The position numbers and the translations under genes are program-made. 64,000 bases of DNA from Rhodopseudomonas palustris JSC-3b (GTDB lineage: Bacteria; Pseudomonadota; Alphaproteobacteria; Rhizobiales; Xanthobacteraceae), in assembly GCA_000504425.1 (NCBI GenBank), contig KI632513.1, positions 282,094 through 346,093 on the forward strand, written 5' to 3'. This document shows, piece by piece, positions 57,827 through 64,000 of this stretch; positions within the stretch are counted from its first letter, which is position 1; each line of letters opens with the position of its first letter. Under the pieces are notes generated by a model, which was given only the letters and a program-made list of their open reading frames with translations, was not told the DNA's origin and ran no database searches.

Positions 57827-60646
57827 ATGGACGACTTGTTGCGCGAATTTCTCACTGAGACCAACGAGAGTCTGGACACTGTCGACAATCAGTTGGTTCG
57901 GTTTGAGCAAGATCCGAACAACGCGAAGATTCTGGACAACATTTTCCGTCTTGTTCACACGATCAAGGGCACGTGCGGGTTTTTGGGTCTGCCGCGGCTG
58001 GAAGCTTTGGCGCATGCCGCCGAGACCTTGATGGGCAAATTCCGCGACGGCATGCCGGTGACCGGCGAGGCGGTGACGCTGATCCTGAGCACGATCGACC
58101 GTCTCAAGGAGATTTTGGGCCAGCTTGAAGCCACCGAGGCCGAGCCGCCCGGGGTCGATGACGACCTGATCGGCCAATTGGAATTGTTGTCGGAAGGCGG
58201 CGGTGCGGCGGCTGAGGTGGCCGCGGCGGTGCCTGATGTCGCCGAGGCGCCGGACGTTGCGCCCGAGATGATGGACGAGATGCCCGCCGAGATCGTGGCC
58301 GAGGCCGCGCCGGTGGCGGAAGCGGCGGCGCCGTCCACTGAGGGCACCTTGGTGCCGCAGGTGCTGGAGCGGGCGCTGCGTCCGGGCGAAGTGTCGCTCG
58401 ACGAATTGGAGCGCGCGTTCCGCGAGACCGAAATGGAAGTGGCGGCGCCGGCTCTGGCGCCCGACAGCGCGCCGGTGCGCCTTGAGATCGTCAAGGACGA
58501 GGCGGCCAAGCCCGCCAAGAAGGACAAGGCCGAAGGCAAGGCCGCGGCCAAGCCGAAGAAGGCGGCCAGCGACAACGAGCCGGCCGCGGAAGGCGACAAG
58601 ATCGCCAACCAGTCGATCCGCGTCAACGTCGATACGCTCGAACATCTGATGACCATGGTCTCGGAGCTGGTGCTGACCCGCAACCAGCTTTTGGAGATCA
58701 GCCGCCGTCACGAGGACAATGAGTTCAAGGTGCCGCTGCAGCGGCTGTCGACCGTCACCGCCGAGCTGCAGGACGGGGTGATGAAGACCCGCATGCAGCC
58801 GATCGGCAATGCCTGGCAAAAGCTGCCGCGCATCGTGCGTGACCTCGCCGCCGAACTTGGCAAGCACATCGAACTGGAGATGCACGGCGCCGACACCGAG
58901 CTCGACCGCCAGGTGCTTGATCTGATCAAGGACCCGCTGACCCATATGGTGCGCAACTCCGCCGATCATGGTCTTGAGACCACCGCGGACCGGGTGCGCG
59001 CCGGCAAGCCCGAGCAGGGCACCATTCGTCTGTCCGCCTATCACGAAGGCGGCCATATCGTGATCTGCATCGCCGACAATGGCCGCGGTCTCGATACCGA
59101 GCGCATCAAGGCCAAGGCGGTCGCCAATGGTCTCGTCACCGAAGCCGACGTCGAGCGGATGTCGGAGAACCAGATCCACAAATTCATCTTCGCGCCGGGC
59201 TTCTCCACCGCCGCTGCCGTCACCTCGGTGTCGGGGCGCGGCGTCGGCATGGATGTGGTGCGCACCAATATCGATCAGATCGGCGGCACCATCGACATCA
59301 AGTCGGTGGCCGGCGAGGGCACCAGCATCACCATCAAGATCCCGCTGACGCTGGCGATCGTGTCGGCGCTGATCGTGGAAGCCGCCGGCAACCGCTTTGC
59401 GATCCCGCAATTGGCGGTGGTCGAGCTGGTGCGGGCCCATGCCAATTCCGAGCACCGCATCGAGCGCATCAAGGACACCCCGGTGCTCCGGCTGCGCAAC
59501 AAGCTGCTACCGCTGATGCATCTGCGCAGCCTGCTCAAGATCGACGGCGGCACCGAGGCCGAGCCGGAGAACGGCTTCATCGTGGTGACCCAGGTCGGCA
59601 ACCAGACCTTCGGCATCGTGGTCGACGGCGTGTTCCACACCGAAGAAATCGTGGTCAAGCCGATGTCGACCAAGCTGCGTCACATCAACATGTTCTCGGG
59701 CAACACCATTTTGGGTGACGGCGCGGTGATCATGATCGTCGATCCCAATGGCATCGCGCAGGCGCTTGGCACCTCGGTGTCTTCGCAGCACGACATCGCC
59801 GACGAGGCCGCGGCGGCGCGTGCGTCCGGCACCGAACAGCGCACCTCGCTGCTCGTGTTCCGCGCTGGCTCGGCGCAGCCCAAGGCGGTGCCGCTGTCGC
59901 TGGTGACCCGGCTTGAAGAGATCGACGCCGACAAGATCGAACTGTCGAACGGCCGCCATATGGTGCAGTACCGCGATCAGCTGATGCCGCTGGTGACCAT
60001 GGAAGGGGTCAGCGTGTCGAGCAGCGGCACCCAGCCGATTTTGGTGTTCGCCGACGAGGAGCGCGCGATGGGCCTCGTGGTCGACGAGATCGTCGACATC
60101 GTCGAGGAGCATCTGCATATCGAAGTCGGCTCGAGCCGCGAGGGCATTTTGGGCTCGGCGGTGATCAAGGGCGCGGCCACCGAAGTGATCGATGTCGGCC
60201 ACTTCCTGCCGATGGCGTTTGCCGACTGGTTCAAGCGCAAGGAAATGAAGGCGGCGCTCGGGGCGCAGTCGGTGCTGCTGGTCGATGACTCGGCGTTCTT
60301 CCGCAACATGCTCGGCCCGGTCTTGAAGGCCGCGGGCTACAAGGTGCGGCTCGCCAGCACCGCGCAGGAAGGCCTTGGCCTGCTGCGCGCCGGCCAGGAG
60401 TTCGACGCGATCCTGACCGACATCGAGATGCCGGACATGAACGGCTTTGAGTTCGCCGAGACGATCCGCGCCGACCAGAAGCTGGCGGCGACCCCGATCA
60501 TCGGGCTGTCGTCGCTGGTCAATCCGGCGGCGATCGAGCGCGGCCGCCAGGCCGGCTTCCACGATTATGTCGCCAAGTTCGATCGGCCCGGCCTGATTGC
60601 CGCGCTGAAGGAACAGACCTCCCACCACATGCACGAGGCGGCGTAA
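57827..60646 (+). CDS. cheA: CheA-type histidine kinase fused to a receiver
   Basis: A 939-residue hybrid. The HPt domain carries His44 in RLVHTIKGTCGF. After an Ala/Glu-rich linker (about 120-250) come the dimerisation domain, the CheA ATPase (MVRNSADHGLE, VCIADNGRGL-type motifs, GRGVGMDVV), a CheW-like domain (about 520-660), a second CheW-like region (about 670-800) and a C-terminal receiver with Asp865 in ILTDIEMPDMNG. Fusion to a receiver is seen in non-flagellar and alphaproteobacterial systems. It should phosphorylate itself in response to the receptors and pass phosphate to its receiver or to partner regulators. Confidence 0.95.
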   Translation: MDDLLREFLTETNESLDTVDNQLVRFEQDPNNAKILDNIFRLVHTIKGTCGFLGLPRLEALAHAAETLMGKFRDGMPVTGEAVTLILSTIDRLKEILGQLEATEAEPPGVDDDLIGQLELLSEGGGAAAEVAAAVPDVAEAPDVAPEMMDEMPAEIVAEAAPVAEAAAPSTEGTLVPQVLERALRPGEVSLDELERAFRETEMEVAAPALAPDSAPVRLEIVKDEAAKPAKKDKAEGKAAAKPKKAASDNEPAAEGDKIANQSIRVNVDTLEHLMTMVSELVLTRNQLLEISRRHEDNEFKVPLQRLSTVTAELQDGVMKTRMQPIGNAWQKLPRIVRDLAAELGKHIELEMHGADTELDRQVLDLIKDPLTHMVRNSADHGLETTADRVRAGKPEQGTIRLSAYHEGGHIVICIADNGRGLDTERIKAKAVANGLVTEADVERMSENQIHKFIFAPGFSTAAAVTSVSGRGVGMDVVRTNIDQIGGTIDIKSVAGEGTSITIKIPLTLAIVSALIVEAAGNRFAIPQLAVVELVRAHANSEHRIERIKDTPVLRLRNKLLPLMHLRSLLKIDGGTEAEPENGFIVVTQVGNQTFGIVVDGVFHTEEIVVKPMSTKLRHINMFSGNTILGDGAVIMIVDPNGIAQALGTSVSSQHDIADEAAAARASGTEQRTSLLVFRAGSAQPKAVPLSLVTRLEEIDADKIELSNGRHMVQYRDQLMPLVTMEGVSVSSSGTQPILVFADEERAMGLVVDEIVDIVEEHLHIEVGSSREGILGSAVIKGAATEVIDVGHFLPMAFADWFKRKEMKAALGAQSVLLVDDSAFFRNMLGPVLKAAGYKVRLASTAQEGLGLLRAGQEFDAILTDIEMPDMNGFEFAETIRADQKLAATPIIGLSSLVNPAAIERGRQAGFHDYVAKFDRPGLIAALKEQTSHHMHEAA

Positions 60647-60649
60647 GCC

Positions 60650-61144
60650 ATGAGCAACGCGATCTCCACCGTGGCCAGCAAGACCACCGCCACCAGCGAC
60701 GGCGCCATCACCGAATATGTGACCGCGATGATCGGCGGGCAGCTGTTCGGGCTGCCGATCGCGCGGGTGCAGGATGTGTTCATGCCGGACCGGCTGACCA
60801 TGGTGCCGCTGGCGCCGCCTGATGTCGCCGGCGTGCTCAATCTGCGCGGCCGGATCGTCACCGCGATCGACATGCGCACCCGCCTGGGCCTGCCCAAGGC
60901 CGACGACGACAAGCCGCCGATGGCGATGGGCGTCGAAATGCGCGGCGAGTCTTACGGCCTGCTCATCGATCAGATCGGCGAAGTGCTGAAACTGCCCGAC
61001 GACAGCCGCGAGACCAACCCCGTCAATCTCGACCCGCGCATGGCCACCATGGCCTCCGGCGTCCACAGACTCAACGGCCAGCTCATGGTCGTCCTCGACG
61101 TCGATAAAGTGCTTGAACTGCCTTCGACAGCCCAAGCCGCCTAA
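60650..61144 (+). CDS. cheW: Chemotaxis coupling protein CheW
   Basis: A 164-residue CheW starting 3 bases after cheA. The fold is clear from the pattern GQLFGLPIARVQDVF, PPDVAGVLNLRGRIVTAIDM and ESYGLLIDQIGEVL. It links chemoreceptors to CheA. The N-terminal 25 residues are Thr/Ser-rich and variable. Confidence 0.96.
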   Translation: MSNAISTVASKTTATSDGAITEYVTAMIGGQLFGLPIARVQDVFMPDRLTMVPLAPPDVAGVLNLRGRIVTAIDMRTRLGLPKADDDKPPMAMGVEMRGESYGLLIDQIGEVLKLPDDSRETNPVNLDPRMATMASGVHRLNGQLMVVLDVDKVLELPSTAQAA

Positions 61145-61186
61145 TCGTCCAGCTCGCCGGAACCGGATCGGACCAGGGAAAGCATC

Positions 61187-62071
61187 ATGACGCCGCTTGA
61201 TTACGACTATCTTCAGAAGATCCTGAAGGAACGTTCCGGTCTGATGCTGTCGTCAGACAAGAAGTACCTGCTCGAAAGCCGGCTGTTGCCGCTGGCGCGC
61301 AAAATGAATCTCGCCGGCATTCCGGAACTCGTGCAGAAGATGAAGGCGGGGTCGGAAACGACCATCCGTGATGTGGTCGAGGCGATGACCACCAATGAGA
61401 CCTTCTTCTTCCGCGACAAGACCCCGTTCGATCACTTCAAGAACAGCGTCATTCCGGAACTGATCAAGGCGCGCGCCAACCGCAAATCGCTGCGCATCTG
61501 GTGCGCGGCGTCGTCCACCGGGCAGGAGCCCTATTCGCTGGCGATGATCCTCAAGGACATGGCGGGCGAATTGGCCGGCTGGCGCGTCGAGATCATCGCC
61601 ACCGATCTGTCGCCGGAAGTGTTGGAAAAGTCCAAGTCCGGGCTCTACACCCAGTTCGAGGTGCAGCGCGGCCTGCCGATCCAGATGCTGGTCAAGCATT
61701 TTAAGCAGGTCGGGACTATGTGGCAGCTCAATCCCGACACCAGGTCGATGGTGCAGTACCGCCAGTTCAACCTGCTGCAGGATTTTGCGCCGCTCGGCAA
61801 ATTCGACGTGATCTTCTGCCGCAATGTGCTGATCTACTTTGATCAGGCCACCAAGACCGATATCTTCAACCGGCTGATGAAAGCGAATGAGCCCGATGGC
61901 TATCTGTTCCTCGGTGCGGCCGAAACAGTGGTCGGCTTGACCGATGCCTATCGGGTTTGTCCGCAGCGGCGCGGCGTCTATCTGCCCAATGTCGGCGCCG
62001 CCCGCACACCTACAGCCGCTTCGTCGCTGCTTGCTCCCACGTTCAAGGCGAGCGCGATCGCAGGGCGATAG
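61187..62071 (+). CDS. cheR: Chemoreceptor methyltransferase CheR
   Basis: A 294-residue CheR. The N-terminal helical domain is followed by the SAM-dependent methyltransferase domain with MTTNETFFFRD, IWCAASSTGQEPYSLAM and FCRNVLIYFD. It methylates Glu residues of the receptors. The methylesterase CheB is not in the window. Confidence 0.96.
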   Translation: MTPLDYDYLQKILKERSGLMLSSDKKYLLESRLLPLARKMNLAGIPELVQKMKAGSETTIRDVVEAMTTNETFFFRDKTPFDHFKNSVIPELIKARANRKSLRIWCAASSTGQEPYSLAMILKDMAGELAGWRVEIIATDLSPEVLEKSKSGLYTQFEVQRGLPIQMLVKHFKQVGTMWQLNPDTRSMVQYRQFNLLQDFAPLGKFDVIFCRNVLIYFDQATKTDIFNRLMKANEPDGYLFLGAAETVVGLTDAYRVCPQRRGVYLPNVGAARTPTAASSLLAPTFKASAIAGR

Positions 62072-62083
62072 CAGGAGGTTGCC

Positions 62084-62395
62084 ATGGCGACCGAAAATGC
62101 CAATCCGGAACGAGTCACGTTCGGTCGTGGCTACAATGTCTGGATCATGGGGATCGACGGCACCTGGCGCCGTAACTGCATTTTGAAAGCGGTGTCGGCG
62201 GTCGATGCCGAACTGGAGCTTGAGGGCTCAATCGAAGGCTTGAACCTCAAGGAGTTTTTCCTGCTGCTGTCCTCGACCGGGCTTGCCTATCGGCGTTGCG
62301 AACTGATCAGGGTCAATGGCTCGGAAATTGACGTGCGTTTTCTGAAAAGTAAGGGCAAAACCAAGCCGCGCCGGGAAGAACAAGTCGAAGCCTGA
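62084..62395 (+). CDS. PilZ-like small protein
   Basis: A 103-residue protein. The pattern IDGTWRRNCILKAVS, GLNLKEFFLLLS and YRRCELIRVNGSEIDVRF resembles a PilZ domain, in which the classical RxxxR and DxSxxG c-di-GMP motifs are partly replaced. It lies 12 bases downstream of cheR. If it binds c-di-GMP, it would link this chemosensory cluster with the EAL protein that follows. The canonical ligand residues are not clear, so binding is uncertain. Confidence 0.75.
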   Translation: MATENANPERVTFGRGYNVWIMGIDGTWRRNCILKAVSAVDAELELEGSIEGLNLKEFFLLLSSTGLAYRRCELIRVNGSEIDVRFLKSKGKTKPRREEQVEA

Positions 62396-62542
62396 CGGCT
62401 TTTCAGCGAATTTTGCGAGATAGAACGATATCTCGACGATCGGCATTACCCTTCGTTCACGCGCCACGCCTAACCTGACCCTGTCGAAAATGGATGCGCG
62501 CTGCGGCCATGATGCCGGGGTCGTCCCACTGCTGGGAGCGCT

Positions 62543-63793
62543 GTGATGCCGGACTCCATGATGGCTCAGCCGAAACAATCAGTTCTCATCGTTGACGATG
62601 ATCCGGTTCAAGGACAGCTGATCAGGGAGGTCTGTAACCGCATCGGTTATACGGCAGTGTTTGCTGCGAGCTATGAAAGCGCCGCCGCGGCGCTGACCAC
62701 CCATCGTTTCAGCCATGTCACCATCGATCTGGCGCTCGGCGAGCGCGACGGCATCGAACTGATCCGCCTGATAACGAGCTTGCCGCAAATCCCCCGCGTG
62801 ATCGTGATCTCCGGATGTGAACAGCGCATCCTCAATGCTGCAGTCCGGCTGGCGCACGCCGCGGGCGCGTGCGACGCCGTGTCGATCCCAAAGCCAATCG
62901 AGCTGTCGGCATTGCGTCAGGCCTTGATGGTGCTTCCCTGCGATTGCCGCGGTGCTCGCGGCGCGCCCAAGCGCAAGCCCGACGTCATCACCACCGACGA
63001 TCTGCGCGCTGGATTTGCCAATGGCGAGATCTTCGCCATGTTCCAGCCGAAGATTTTGCTATCGACCGGCAGGCTGGTCGGCTGTGAAGCGCTGGCGCGC
63101 TGGGACAGCCCGAAATTCGGCATGGTCTCGCCCGATCGCTTCATTCCGCTGGTCGAGCAGGCCGGCTTGATCAAGCCGGTGACGCTGCTGATGCTGCGCG
63201 AAGCCATCGCGCTGATCCAGGATCTGTTGCCGACCGTGCCGGACTTTTCGGCAGCGGTGAATTTTTCGGCGACGCTGCTCGCCGATCCGACCATCCCTGA
63301 GGATGTCGAGTCGATCCTGGTGGAGAACAGCGTCTCCGGCCGTTCGATGATGATCGAAATCACCGAGACCACGGCGATGAGCGATGTCGCCAAGGCGATG
63401 GATACCCTGCTGCGGCTGCGCATCAAGGGCTTTGGCATTTCGATGGATGATTTCGGCACCGGCTATTCGTCGATGTCGGTGCTGGCGCAGATGCCGTTCT
63501 GCGAATTGAAGATCGATCGCACCTTCATCAAAGACTGCCTGGTTGATCAGGACCTTTGGAAAGTGGTGACTTCGGCGGTGGCGATTGCGCGGGCCTACAA
63601 CATGAAGGCCGTTGCGGAAGGCATCGAAGATCTCGAAACGCTATGGGCGCTGGAAGCGATCGGCTGCCATATCGGCCAGGGCTATGCGATCTCGAAGGCG
63701 CTGCCACGCAGCGAGTTCAAGCAGTGGAGTGCCAGCTGGGAGCGGCGGCTGCGCGATGGTCTGCTGCAAATGCCCAAGCTTAAGCAAGCCTGA
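62543..63793 (+). CDS. Receiver-EAL cyclic di-GMP phosphodiesterase
   Basis: A 416-residue protein. The receiver domain (about 10-135) has VLIVDDDPV, VTIDLALGERDG with the phospho-acceptor Asp, and IPKPIEL. The EAL domain (about 155-405) is complete: CEALARW, EITETT, DDFGTGYSS, LKIDRTFI and AEGIED. It should degrade c-di-GMP under control of its receiver, possibly phosphorylated by the CheA hybrid. It ends the chemosensory cluster. Confidence 0.95.
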   Translation: MMPDSMMAQPKQSVLIVDDDPVQGQLIREVCNRIGYTAVFAASYESAAAALTTHRFSHVTIDLALGERDGIELIRLITSLPQIPRVIVISGCEQRILNAAVRLAHAAGACDAVSIPKPIELSALRQALMVLPCDCRGARGAPKRKPDVITTDDLRAGFANGEIFAMFQPKILLSTGRLVGCEALARWDSPKFGMVSPDRFIPLVEQAGLIKPVTLLMLREAIALIQDLLPTVPDFSAAVNFSATLLADPTIPEDVESILVENSVSGRSMMIEITETTAMSDVAKAMDTLLRLRIKGFGISMDDFGTGYSSMSVLAQMPFCELKIDRTFIKDCLVDQDLWKVVTSAVAIARAYNMKAVAEGIEDLETLWALEAIGCHIGQGYAISKALPRSEFKQWSASWERRLRDGLLQMPKLKQA

Positions 63794-63873
63794 AGCGCAA
63801 GCAGGCTTGAAGCGCAAGCAGGTTTAGCGCTTCATCGGTGTTGATGGCTTATACCAGCGGCTCCTACCATTGA

Positions 63874-63968
63874 CACGTCATGCCCGCGCTTGTCGCTTGT
63901 ATCCACGTCTTAAAATCGTCGCAAGATCAAAGACGTGGATGGCCGGGACGAAGCCCGGCCATGACGTG
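63874..63968. repeat. Imperfect palindromic repeat
   Basis: Outer arms CACGTCATG/CATGACGTG and inner arms CCACGTCTT/AAGACGTGG form a nested palindrome of about 95 bp, a REP-like dispersed element of the kind common in Bradyrhizobium and Rhodopseudomonas intergenic DNA. Confidence 0.65.
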
Positions 63969-64000
63969 CGGAGTGGTTGGTATCAATTGCCGTTGGTATT

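Noticed and set aside
57638..59455. 605-aa open frame on the minus strand
   Set aside because: Antisense shadow of the CheA gene; it reads as repeated His/Arg-rich sequence without family signs.

Overview
The window comes from the chromosome of a high-GC alphaproteobacterium, most likely a purple non-sulfur phototroph close to Rhodopseudomonas. The evidence is an anaerobic bacteriochlorophyll operon (bchE-bchJ-hemN) with a perfect PpsR-type site and an FNR/FixK-type site in front of it, several further FNR/FixK-type boxes, and a tRNA-His fragment with the A73 discriminator known from this class. All functions are read from protein motifs by eye; no search was run.

Positions 1 to about 14694 look like one integrated genomic island. 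Its right end is a 54-bp 3' half of tRNA-His(GUG), next to a tyrosine integrase. The left end and the intact tRNA are not in the window. The integrase is followed by AlpA/excisionase-like and helix-turn-helix proteins, a 1094-aa primase-polymerase/helicase, small proteins and an XRE-like regulator, which is a phage-satellite-like module. A decayed IS3-family element with two amber stops (5549-6813) separates this module from a cargo operon of visibly lower GC (831-5308). The operon has four overlapping or abutting genes: a small membrane protein resembling the Pycsar effector PycTM (DUF5706), a histidine kinase-like protein, a receiver-domain protein and a class III nucleotide cyclase. Cyclase plus PycTM is the core of a Pycsar anti-phage system. 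The inserted kinase-receiver pair suggests a two-component-controlled variant, which is the most interesting system in the window.

From about 14.7 kb the sequence is chromosomal backbone. It holds a HerA-like ATPase, a ParA-like ATPase, a strongly predicted sRNA with an anti-Shine-Dalgarno loop, LysR-trxB, an Lrp regulator, carB-greA, an aberrant cysteine-type tRNA, msrA-msrB, and eight copies of a palindromic repeat spaced about 203 bp apart. Next come a DUF4112 protein, an alpha/beta hydrolase, a MacA/DevB-type ABC efflux operon, a diguanylate cyclase, queD, a hemerythrin protein, and a copper P-type ATPase with divergent csoR and an operator-like sequence between them.

From 42.7 to 51.2 kb lies an anaerobiosis and photosynthesis region: hemN, bchJ and bchE, a DUF6455-like protein, a metallophosphoesterase paired with a Ser/Thr kinase-UspA fusion, and a three-BON-domain protein. 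The window ends with a chemosensory cluster (51.8-63.8 kb): a receiver protein, a chemoreceptor with an HBM-like sensor, a PAS chemoreceptor, a CheA-receiver hybrid, CheW, CheR, a PilZ-like protein and a receiver-EAL phosphodiesterase. No cheB is visible.
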